From NCBI GenBank assembly GCA_016081115.2, contig JABTTQ020003405.1, forward strand, positions 124,029-188,028: DNA of 64,000 nucleotides. The letters are read 5' to 3'. This document shows positions 12,795 to 24,000 of this stretch, one piece after another. A program made the position numbers and the translations under genes. Source of the DNA: Rehmannia glutinosa (lineage: Eukaryota; Streptophyta; Magnoliopsida; Lamiales; Orobanchaceae). The first letter of the stretch is position 1. Every line of letters begins with the position of its first letter. The notes under the pieces were generated by a model. That model saw only the letters and a list, made by a program, of their open reading frames with translations, had not been told where the DNA came from and ran no database searches.

Positions 12795-13930
12795 TTTGTT
12801 ACTGCACACACAAAAATGTCAAACACCAACAACATAAAAAACACAGAAATCATTGATAATAATTTACAGGGTAAAAACTAACACTATTCAGACTAACTAG
12901 GATTTCAAACTCCAGAATTCCCAGAACAACTAATAAAACCTCATAAAAACGCATTAAATAACTAATATTTTTCAATGTAACAACTAATACTATTGAGAGT
13001 AAGTAGTAATACAAAATGCCAAACACCACCAACATAAAAACAGAGAAATCATTACTAACACTTTACATAATAACAACTAATACTATTCAAATTAACTATT
13101 AATACATTAAAAAAAAAGATTATGAGAACAGAAAATAGTTTGATAAAGTAAATGTTCACTAACAAAACCACGTAACTAACAAAAACAAAGAAACAACAGA
13201 AATAAACATCAGCACAAAACAACTATAAGAGACGTAAACTAGGGTTTTGGACTAATACTTTTCAGTGTAACAACTAATACTATTTAAAGTAACAAGTAAT
13301 ACAAAATACAAAAAACCACCAACATAAAAAAATAGGGCTAACAACTTAACACCACATAAAAACAGAGAGATCATTACTAATACTTTACATGATAACAACT
13401 AATATTATTCGAACTAACTACTAATACATTTAAAAAAATATTATCAAACACAAAAAATGTTTGGATAAATTAAATGTTCACTAACAAAACCATAGAAGTA
13501 ACAAAAAACACAAAAATAACAGAAATAAATAAAAACCTACCGAAAAACCAGAAACTAGGGTTTCGAAATCGAGAATTCCAAACAAGCCAGCACAAACTTT
13601 AAACCCTAGACATGAAAACTCGACGAAACTACTATTTTAAAAGTCTAGAAATCTTAAAAACCCTAGCATGAAGCAAAAATTACCTTTTGATTGAACACGG
13701 AGATCTTTGGTCTTTTGAAACAATACGAACACGCGAAACTTTGAACTTCGAAAACTCTCGAACGAAATGTTACGAAAGATGAACTTCGAGTTTGCATAAA
13801 ACTTCTGTCAATTGAAAATGTAGAGAAAAAAAGGATCGAAAGAGTTTCTGTGAGAGAAGTGAACTGAAATGTGAGAGAAAACCAATTTCAGAATGACAGT
13901 CTAGTTTGAAAGGGGGAGCGGGAAGAGTTG
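12795..13930 (-). other. Probable 5' UTR introns and leader of the same gene fragment
   Basis: On the minus strand a CT-rich leader (13905-13685) ends in a plausible splice donor (AAAAG then GTAATTTTTG, near 13682). A second leader exon at about 13620-13540 contains AAACCCTAG-type text. The remaining sequence down to the ATG at 12794 is intron-like and AT-rich. This looks like a promoter-proximal region that travelled with the coding fragment. Assignment is by inference; no TATA box was identified with confidence. Confidence 0.4.
12968..13430. repeat. Imperfect tandem duplication, period about 290 bp
   Basis: A block beginning TTTTCAATGTAACAACTAAT at about 12968 recurs near 13259 as TTTTCAGTGTAACAACTAAT. 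Matching order continues after both: AGTAATACAAAAT, ACCACCAACATAAAAA, ATCATTACTAA-ACTTTACAT, then GTTCACTAACAAAACCA. A weaker third copy lies at 12570-12895. It is within the intronic part of the decayed gene fragment. Confidence 0.6.
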
Positions 13931-14455
13931 ATACCAAAACACCCGCTGAATTAAAAAGCCACGTATAAAATTACAAAACAGACACTTGAAAATTACAAAA
14001 ATGCCACTAGGCAGAAATACAAAAATACCATCCGGGTCGCGGGTCAGATCCATCTAACGGGTTAAACGGTTTGACAGGAGTTTTTGTGTATAATGTATTA
14101 GGATTTTTGTGTTTCTTTTATTAAATATAAATATTTTTATTAGTATTGTCATGTTTATTTGATAATTAATATATTTTACAGAATTGTATGAATATATCAT
14201 TTCACATAATTTTTGTAGTAACATCATGAAAAAAAGTCATAATAATTCCAAATATATGACACATATGGGTTTAATGGTTATGGCAGGTCGTATTCGCTAA
14301 ACAGGATCTGCGGATTGGGCGGGCTGCCCAGGTTTGGATGAGGGGTGTTTGGGACGGTTTGGCTAAACTCGGGACCCACCCTGCTAAGAAAAATTGGAAT
14401 CGGAACCCACCTCGCCCGACCATGGACCCTTGACCCCAACTCACCGGACCCGTCA
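13931..14455. other. Intergenic, no gene; GC-rich repeat debris from about 14290
   Basis: Mostly AT-rich. From about 14290 the composition turns GC-rich (GGGCGGGCTGCCC, then ACTCACCGGACCCGTC), resembling repeat termini rather than coding sequence. Confidence 0.4.
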
Positions 14456-14459
14456 AATA

Positions 14460-14812
14460 TAGGGATGACAATGGGGGCGGGTCGGCCAGGACCCAGACCC
14501 GCCCCGTGCCTAGAGCGGGGCGGGCGGGTCGACCAGTCACGGGTCGTGGGGCGGGGTGGGTCTACCCGTTTTGCCCCGTTTTAAATTAAATTAAATAAAA
14601 AATGAAAAAATATATATTTTTAAAATATTATTATCAATTTCTAAATATTAGATATAATATAAGAATACAAAAAATTTATAATATAATATTGTTACATATG
14701 TAAAATATATATTAAAATATATTTTAGAAATAAAAATACTAGGCGGGCCGGGTACCCACAGGGTGGAAATAATACACAGAGCCGTCCCGCCCCGTCCCAG
14801 GTCACGGGGTGG
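14460..14812. mobile_element. hAT-like non-autonomous element (GGGCGGG-type), probably incomplete
   Basis: It begins AGGGATGACAATGGGGGCGG, close to a common plant hAT MITE terminus (CAGGGATG-CAATGGGGCGGG). GC-rich ends (14460-14580 and 14740-14812) enclose an AT-rich core. The far end lacks the expected CATTG-CATCCCTG inverted terminus and no 8-bp duplication was found, so it is truncated or decayed. Confidence 0.4.
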
Positions 14813-15152
14813 GGCAACCCAAACTATCAGCTAACTATCATTGCTTCAAAGTTGAAACTCTGGGAATTCCCAACTCATTTGTCTAGTTTTATTCCTTAAT
14901 TAAACCCCCCCAAGAATTAAAATAAATTATTAAATAATGACTGAGTATTCCCAATTGACAAATTACAATTTACATGCTCGACTATGGATTTCTTTCAATT
15001 GTATCTCTCGTGAATATTACCGCAAAATGAAAAAAATAAATCCTACAAGCAGACTACTTTAGTTGCGGTCAAGCATATAATTTGTCAAGCAAATAATTCT
15101 GAGTATTGTCCGTGACTCGTGTCCTAAGTCCTCTAGTTAATAAGGATTGTTA

Positions 15153-17350
15153 TCTCTATATATAAGATAAAGAGTGACTATTCTTAGAATAGTAACCTGA
15201 ATATTTTCCCGCGTAAATCACATTACTAAAAAAATAATAAAATTATATTGAAAAATAAAAATAATAAATTTTTGGGATTTATTGTTTTTTATAGTTAACT
15301 TTCCTTTAAATATATTATTGTTTCAAAATTCTATAGAAAAATAGAATTATGTAAAATTAACTTTCCAAATCGGTGTGTGTACTGTATTAATTATTTAGAT
15401 TTGTCCTTTTTCTTATTTTTTTTAAACTTAATAATTTTTTTAATTAATTATTTTCACGGTCTTCGATTTGACACCAACATTGCATATATACAATTAAAAA
15501 TAAACATAACAAAATGAAAAAAAAATATAAGATATATTTATCACTATTTTGTAATGGGCTTTTAAAATTATGAATTTGAGATATTAGACATTAATTTATA
15601 TATTAATGTATTTTAGTTATTTATGATATATGATAATTGTTATTTGGGCATAACTCTTATCTTCATAATTATATAGAATTATATTTAAGTTGATTAAATT
15701 TAATTTAAAATACTTATTTTAATTGAAGAAAATATTTTAAATTGTGTATCCAAATATTATATAAATTACATAAGTCCATAGATAACATTAAATATATAAA
15801 TATATATATGTAAGAAAAAATTAAATTTTTATCTAATATAAAATTATATTCATAATAATTTTTATATATAGAAAATTATTTTTTATATTAACGTACTTTT
15901 CATGTAAATAGAATTTTTTTTTCATATTTGTCAACTTATTTTGATATCAATTTTCATAGTTGTAGAATGACCATTAGATATAAACTTTTTTGTTTGATAT
16001 TTTCGTGATATATGTGTATATATATAAATAGAATAGTTTTTTCTTTTTTGAAATATTCTATTTTCCCCTAAAATTATGTTGTTAAATATAAAACATGTTT
16101 TTTGTTTGATCCCTATAATAATTATGACAATTGTTCACCTTTCTAAACTCTAAAAAATATTGGAATTCGAAATAATTTTATTATTAATTGTACTGAAAAT
16201 ACAATGTAATAAATATTTAAAAGCATTTTAGGCGATTAAGACTTTTTTAAACAATTACTTTCTTGTAGGTAAACATGCTCTATAAATATATACAACTCAC
16301 ACTCACAAAATTTGTTATCAACCAATGTTTTGTATTTAAAGAGATTTTTTTTCATATTTTATAATAATTATTTTTCTATAGTTTAATCCGACTATTTATA
16401 GTCAAATTAATAATCTTTATACTTTAATTGTCTATTGAAATTTTAAACCTTTTGCAAATCACTAAAAAATATTTTTATAAATTAAAGTTCGTGCATCGCA
16501 TGATATGAAACATACCAAATATGAGAACATGAATAAAGAAAAATAATTACAAGATCCAAATAATACAATACTAATCCTCACAATAAAATTTTAAAAAATT
16601 AAAAATTGACTTAACAACATGAATAAATAAAACTATTGTATGAAATTCTCATATACAAGTATTAATTTTTAACTTATTGCATGACCAACTTTCAAAAATA
16701 TCTGCCTCCAATTTACACATACGAACAACTTTCAAAAATGATTTTGAATCCGAATTAACTACTACAACCTTGAAAAAATTATGGTACAAATTTTCACACT
16801 TATTAAGAATCTAAACATGACTAAAACGAAATGTGCAAAGAAGTTGTGCCTTGTGCGATTTTATGAAAAATTAGTTTTCGAAAATCGAACACATTGCATA
16901 GTCTTGAATGTATTTTTCTCCATGATTCTCAAATATGCTATTTTTTCTTTTTGACTTCATCAATAAAAAATATTAAATAGTATTTATCATGTATTAATGT
17001 CTGATGCCATTTTAAAATTATACAATGCAGGAGATATAACTTATATAACTATTAAGAAATGCAGGGGGTGTCAATTTGGGTCATTGGTGGGGGTTTGTGT
17101 TTTATTTTGGGCTGATTTCGGGTTAAGTAAAAGACAAAACAACCATGTTTTAAACAAATTAGTAACTTCGTGTCAGATTCGTGTTAGTGTTCAGGTCAGA
17201 TTCGTGTTTCTCTTAGTAAATTCAAGTCGGGTTTATGTCTGGTTTTCGTGTCGGATCAGGGATTGACTCCCCTAGGAAAATGCACATGTCACAGTGCAAA
17301 AAAAAACCTAATAGATATACACCCCGTGCATCGCACGAATTAAAGACTAG
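15153..17350 (+). mobile_element. Helitron candidate, non-autonomous
   Basis: The 3' end has the Helitron signature: a hairpin CGTGC-ATC-GCACG at 17325-17337, then CTAG at 17347-17350 followed by T. The proposed 5' end begins TCTCTATATATAAG at 15153 after an A, so the element would sit between host A and T. A similar but decayed hairpin near 16490 (CGTGCATCGCATG) may be an older end of the same family. No Rep/helicase coding text is present. The 3' end is much better supported than the 5' end. Confidence 0.45.
17062..17274. mobile_element. hAT-like MITE inside the Helitron candidate
   Basis: The left end CAGGGGGTGTCAAT and right end (reverse complement TAGGGGAGTCAAT) are imperfect inverted repeats. 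The flanking 8-mers AAGAAATG and GGAAAATG match at five positions, compatible with a decayed 8-bp duplication. The roughly 210-bp interior is GT-rich and non-coding. Confidence 0.45.
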
Positions 17351-17354
17351 TTAA

Positions 17355-17523
17355 TAATATAAAATAATGGGTCCAGTTGGACCCATTACCCACTTCAAAC
17401 CCAGTGGATTTTCATAAACGAGGCCCATAACCCGCTTCAGTATCCGTTTGACCAGGGTTAGACCCACCCGGATGGACAAGTTTAATATGGAGCTGGGTTT
17501 TGACCCCTCACATTGACATCCCT
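17355..17523. mobile_element. Fragment of a hAT-like MITE, right end
   Basis: It ends CATTGACATCCCTG, the inverted form of the CAGGGATGTCAATG hAT-MITE terminus. The interior has ACCCATTACCC and AGACCCACCCGGATGG text usual for these elements. The left end is missing; the Helitron candidate's 3' end lies just outside it, so it may have been cut by that insertion. Confidence 0.4.
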
Positions 17524-17570
17524 GATAAAACCGTAAACATAGGAGGTGTAAGCAGAATTTATTGAAAGGA

Positions 17571-17885
17571 TTTAGAGTGTGTTTGGCCAAGCTTATTTAA
17601 AAGATCTTATAAGTTAGATCTTAATTTAATAATAAGTTGTTGAAGTGTTTGGATAAAATAAGATGACGTAGCTTTTAAGATGCTACAAATGACAATTTAT
17701 AATCAAAATAGTCAAAATTAAAGAAAGTTATTGAAATAAGATTTAATTTTGAAAAAAATTAGAGTTCTCCTATTTTTTTTTTTAAACAATTTATAGGTTT
17801 CTGATATCTTATTTTGGAAGCTTATAAAATATTTTTCTAAAATGATTACCAAATAAATTTAAACGGCTTATAAGCTCCTCAAAAC
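17571..17885. mobile_element. Degenerate MITE just upstream of the SRS2-like gene
   Basis: The left part, GTGTGTTTGGCCAAGCTTAT, is a widespread plant MITE terminus. The right part contains ACGGCTTATAAGCTCC and is only loosely inverted to it. It ends about 170 bp before the SRS2 start codon, so it forms part of the promoter-proximal region. Boundaries are approximate. Confidence 0.4.
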
Positions 17886-18054
17886 ATCTCATATATATTT
17901 TGAAGAACCACCATCTTAAACTTTCCCAAAAGCCATAAAAGTAACATTAGCTCCATTGGAGGGAAAATTTAAACTGCACTCCCAATTCCCAAGTGCTCAT
18001 TTCTGATTCCTAGGGTTCCGTTGATTTCTTTTCTCTGTATATGATGATACAGAG
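17886..18054 (+). promoter_or_regulatory. Putative core promoter and 5' UTR of the SRS2-like gene
   Basis: A TATA-like CATATATATTTT lies near 17889, about 165 bp before the start codon. A leader with CTAGGGTT-type text (near 18011) follows. A short upstream frame (ATG at 18041, stop at 18056) overlaps the main start and could modulate translation. All of this is inferred from sequence only. Confidence 0.35.
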
Positions 18055-21000
18055 ATGAGCAACAAGGAGAATGCGGTGGTTATGCCTACCGGAGGTGAGC
18101 TATCGGCGGAGCAGCGGGCTCGAATTTCGCAAAGTTTTAGAGCCGCCAAGGCACTCCTCGCCCGCAAGCGGCCGAGGTTCGAGTCTGAAACTGCCTCCAA
18201 TCATGCGTTAAGCAATCGAAAGTGAGGTCTTGTTGATTTGTTATTTTCTATATTGTTTGTCCTTTACAGTTTATCGGTTTCTTATTGTGAGCTGCTTCAA
18301 GAAAATTAGAAGTCGTTTCTCATTATTACTTTTTATCGGTTGTGTTGAAATAAAAATGAATTGGCACTTTGATGGTTATGTTTTTCCTCTTTTTTCTCGC
18401 TTAGTTATACTAATTATTTGATTTTATTTTAAAACTTGTATTTGTTGCTAATTGATGCTTAAAACAAATGAAATCCCCTGATGCTTATGAAATTTAGCCT
18501 GTGTAGGTCTGGAGACGAGAAGGAAACCAATGGGATTAAGAGGCTGCCTCTTTCCGAGATTTCGACAAACATATCAACCCCAGTATCCTTGAAGGACTGC
18601 AAGTTTTCCAAGACGAATGGTGATGATGCAAAGAATGGGGTTAAGAATGAAATACTTGTAACTCCTGTCAGGCAATCTGGATGCAGCAGCATATCATGTT
18701 TGGGAGATGCATCTAGCTATGAAAACAAATTGATTACTGAAGGTTTTGGCATGGAGAAAGTAGGTCTTTCACTGGAAAATCGATCAATTTTAAATTCCGG
18801 TGTTAATCAGTTAAGGCCAAATGACCGCTCAAATGATTTAGAGTCTAATCCAAATAGTAATTCAATAAAACCTCTAGACTCCCATGACATGAATGACTCT
18901 ATCTTGACGTTTAGTTTGAGTGATGATTTTGATGAGTCAATTTTAGAACAAATTGATGAGGTATGTGAACAAAAATCATCCGGAAATACTCTAAGGGGGA
19001 ATAGTGCAACGGACAGAATGGAAAATGAGATTGTTATTAAGAGTTGTGAGGAGGATAATGCCATCACAAATATTAATGTTACTGATGAGACGTTAAAATC
19101 CAAAGAAATTTTAGATTCTGCTGGTGACGAAGCATGTGGAGTTAGAGGATTGGGTAAGTCAGAGAATATACTAACAAAAAATATGCCTGAGGAGTATGCA
19201 AAGTATATTCAGTCATTGAATGATAAGCAGCAGGAAGCAGCATGTAGCGACATTTCAATTCCTTTGGTTATTGTTGCTGGACCAGGAAGTGGGAAGGTCT
19301 GCTATTCTCAAATATTTTAAATTGCATCTTGCTTACATTTTATGATCCTAATATTTCTGGTTAATGTGTCAGACATCTACCATGGTTGGACGTATTTTAA
19401 TGCTTCTATATGAGGTATTATAGAATAATTGAATGCTTTTCTTAATCATGTTTATTATTTTCCCTGCCTGCTGAATGAGGCTTGACTGATCAGCTGGGTT
19501 TTTCTTCCCTCGTCCCCGTTTTTCTTCGGCTGCTTCCTTGAATAATTTTAGGGTATCAGTCCATCCAATATTCTGGCAATGACATTCACTACAGCTGCTG
19601 CAGCTGAAATGCGTGAGAGGATAGGAGCAGTTGCTGGGAAGGCAGCTGCAAAAGAACTTATGATCAGCACATTCCACTCATTTTCTTTGCAACTTTGTCG
19701 CTTGCATGCTGAGAAGTATGTATATGTCAAACTCATCAAAGAGATTATGGTTTTTGCATTATTTTCAGGAAGTTCTTTTTGGCTGAAGAAATAAACAGAT
19801 TAATAAAAATTCAAGAAAATTGTTCATCTGATTCAGTTTATTTGCCAGTTAGTGGTACATTGCAGGCTAAAACCAGGTGGAATTGATTTGATGGGTTAAC
19901 ATGACTTGCATATTTACTTCTTGAAAGATGAACTGGAATAGCTTTTAGCATGTCACAGCTTTAACCTAAAGTATAATGGGATGGGCTAATTCTAATATGC
20001 AGAGTGGTAAAGTAATGGCATGTGCATATCTGCATATTAAATGTCCTTTGGTTGCTCTATTTATGTAAGCTTATGTAGTTTCCTTTTTGGTTTTTCAAAG
20101 TTTTCCACTTCCTTTTCTTTTTTTGACCTTTTTGATCAGATTTATCAAATGTATAAAGCGTAGTTGGTAAAGTTTGTTCACACATAATGTAATGTCCAAT
20201 ATCCTGTCCCATCCTTTCCTCAAGTTGTCCTTTTTAGGTGAAAAGACATAAAAATGCAGCTTGCATTCTTTTTCATTGTTTTGTTCACTTAAATCTTTTT
20301 TGTTTGTATCTTCGATTTACTACAAACTAACCAGAAATTTAGTGTTAACAAACTCTTGCAGTTCATTGTCTCTGTTTTACTCCTTTTTTTTTCCATTGAC
20401 ATGCTATTCATTATGGATGTTCATAAAATGTCGCACTGTTATCCCATAGATGCATTATATTAGTTGAATTTTTTTCCATAAGACATGGGACATTCTACTT
20501 ACCGTTGAAACAAGACATACTCGAGTTTTTTTTTCTTTTCTTTTTCTTCTTTTTTTGGGAATTTAGCTCAAGTTGTGCACTGCATTGCATGTCCACCGAA
20601 ATATCAACATGTTACCTTATTCGATAGGTTAGGCGCACCCTGATTTTTTTGATATATGGGCATGGGCAACAGAGAAGAGCTATCATAGAGGCTGTCCGCC
20701 TGTTGGAGGATGGAAAGAGAAAGACCAATCATGAGCCTTGCAAGTTTACTGAGCTGTCTGATATTAATTCACCTAAACAATTTAAAGACAAGTCAAAGAA
20801 ATGGCTTAAGTTTGTAACTCAGGTAATCTTGTCTTCACCTTTATGTTGTTTTACGTTTCTGTAAAAGATTCGCATTCATTTAAAGTTTGTTGATCTTATA
20901 GTGAAAGTCACTCCTTTTTATTATACTGATTCATAAGACTTTTAAGTTTGTACCAATAAAAGTACAATTGCTGTAGAATACTAAATTCTAATAAGAATTT

Positions 21001-24000
21001 TTAGAGCTTGAATGACCTCATGATTGTGGTAAATAAATATGAAAATAATATTCTTCCTATTTTTATATGAAAATAATGTTTTTCCGTTTCTTTTTCGGCT
21101 AAGAGGTATAAGGTTAGGATTTATTACATTCTGTCCAAGAGAATAAATGTCTTGCTTTTGTTTATGGTAACGTGAAAGTTAAAGATGGTCGTGATTATGC
21201 TAGATGGTCAGGACACCAATATAACATTCAATTACTGTAAAATTCAGGCTAAAGCTGCTGGAAAGTCGCCTGATGATTTTCGTAAAATGGGTGATGAGAC
21301 AGGAGTAAGCTGCTGTATCATAGTATTTTATGTCTCCTCTTTCTTTTGCTACTTTTTGCATTTATTTCAGCATTTTCTGTCTTTTGAAATCTACTCCAGG
21401 CAATTATTCTTCAGAACTACAATGACATTTTAAAATCTTGTAATGCTTTGGATTATCACGACTTTATCAGCTGTTCTGTGAAGCTACTGACCGATTTTCA
21501 GAAGGTTTGCACCATTCGAACATATATAATTGTGGATGTTATTAGTTATTGACTCTTTTCTTGATTAATTTCTGTTTCTGACTGCAGTATTTGCGGAGTG
21601 TCAAGAATCATGGAAAGCAATCGTTATTGATGAGTTTCAGGACACAAGTGCCATGCAGTATGGCTTACTGCAGATTCTTGCATCCCATAAACGCATAACT
21701 ATTGTTGGTGATGAAGATCAGGTGCTTTCTTCCTTAATATGTTTCAATCTGAAAATTCTAGAAATCTTTCCTCGGGATGTACTCTTTTTGTTTTTTTCAA
21801 TTAATCAAGCCACCACGTTGCAGTCTATTTTCAGTTTTAACGGTGCTGATGTATGTGGATTTGATTCTTTTCGAAAAGATTTTCCGATGTTCAAAGAGGT
21901 TAGGTTGATATTAAGCTTTTCGTTTCTCAAGTGTCCGGCCTATTTATAGTTCACTACAACTTTTAGATTTAAGAGTGTTAATAATGTCTCTTCTCATTAT
22001 CATTTAGGTCAGACTAAACAAAAATTACAGGTCCACACGTTGTATTGTTGAAGCTGCATCATTTCTTATACGAAATAATTTAAAACGATGCATTTCGAAG
22101 GATGTAATGACTGATAATTCTTCTGGATCAAAGGTAAACATCCTTCAAAGAGATTTAGCATACCCTTTCGATAGTTACTAATTTAGATTTTTGGATCATG
22201 TTGATCAGATAACTATTAAGGAATGTTGCAATGAAGATGCACAGTGTGCTTTTGTAGTTGATAAAATATTGGAAATTGCATCAGATGGTTCATCGGCTAA
22301 GTGCTCCTATGGCAACATTGCTGTTCTCTACCGGAGGCAGGTTAAGTTAATTCTTGTTTATGTTTTTAGTTTAATTACAAGCATAGTCTGGCACAAATTA
22401 AACTTTATGTACTTTTTTTTTAGTTTACGTTGTTTATTCTCCTATTAATAGGTAACAGGGAAAATATTCCAAACTGCTTTCCGTGATAGAAAAATTCCAT
22501 TCAACATTCATGGTGTAGCTTTCTATCGCAAAAAAGGTAGCAGGCATTTCAGTCTTTATTTGTGAAACTGTCTGTTATTTTTATTTCTTTATTATTTAAC
22601 TTTTTTTTTTGGGAAGGGGTGGGGGTGATTATAACCAAATGTTCAAAGTTTTGGGACCTCCATAGTATCAAGAAGAGATTTCCTGTAAACTTGGAGCCTG
22701 GCTGACTTTGTTCTGCAGATTAATATATGCACAGGCAAGGAGATTGAACTCAAAACTTTAGAAAACAAACTACTTTTGAAATCTTGTCTGAAAATCAAAC
22801 CAAGCCAAACCAGTTACATTTTGCAGACCTAGTGCATAAACTATAATCCCACTGTCCCAGTACTTACTAAATGTCAGAACATGATTCTTTTTGTTTTTCC
22901 CCTTTAAAAATTATAGCCTGGTTGGGACTATGATCATGGAAGATTTGGAATCGCTAGTAATTGAAGTTTGAATTGTTACTACTTGCTAGTAAATGGGTTG
23001 TAGGCATGCACATGACAGAAATAAATTGTTTCCTGTATGAAGGTCACAGTATTAGTAGTAGCTCAGGTGTGCGCTCAAAAATATCTATCTATTTCCTATT
23101 AGAAAATGAATTTCAATTCCTTTCTCTCTAATTTCAGGGATGTATTTTACGTAGGTGTTCTTTTTATGTTTGGGAATTCAAATCTTGGTAGTAGCAAACT
23201 TGTGCCCGCCAAATCCCTTGATGATTGCATGGGGGTCCTAAGCTTGCTCGCGTAGCTCTAACTGATGTGCTGATTAATCATATTTTCAACCGGTTGGTAA
23301 AAAACATTCGTAAACGATAAATGTGTTAAGTCGCTGACTTGCCCCACATGCACTGGTTTTGGGAAGGCGGATGTTAGACAAGTTACTAACAATTAGTTGC
23401 ATTGTTCATGGTCCTCCCTTTTGTGTTTAGTAGGGTAGTGAAATCATAACTTGGGAACATAATTCCTCATTGAAAAGAATGTAATTCTTGCTCAACAAGT
23501 TTCAATCCTTGGTTCATTTGACTAATGTATTACGAAGGAAGTAGGAATTTATTACTTCTCAATCTTCTTTGTCAGTTTAATGATCTTTTTGTCGTATCAT
23601 TTTATGCATATCACTGTTCTCATGGTGGTCAATCCTTAATGCCATTCGTCTTTTTGATTGAGCAAGTTTTGTCCTATAACAGGTAGTCCGGGCCATTATT
23701 GCCATTCTGAGTACTACATTGCCTGGTTGTGATGATGGCCCATTTTGTCGAGTATTCAAGGCTTTACTTCCTTTTGATAAAGAGGAAAAAGAGGAAGGTA
23801 TCCCTAGTCGTTAACCATCCATGATCCATTCATCCTAGTTATCACTTTTAAGGGACAACATCTAAATTTCAAGCCTCAATGAGTCAATCACAGTCTCATT
23901 ACTTACTGATCCTTTCTTCAGGTAATTGAACACATTGATAAAGTGTCGACTGTAAGGAAATGCAGCTTTATTTCAGCAGCGTCTGACATATTTAGTGCGA

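Noticed and set aside
14271..14584. Pro/Gly/Arg-rich open frames on both strands
   Set aside because: They sit in GC-rich transposon termini with no protein signature.
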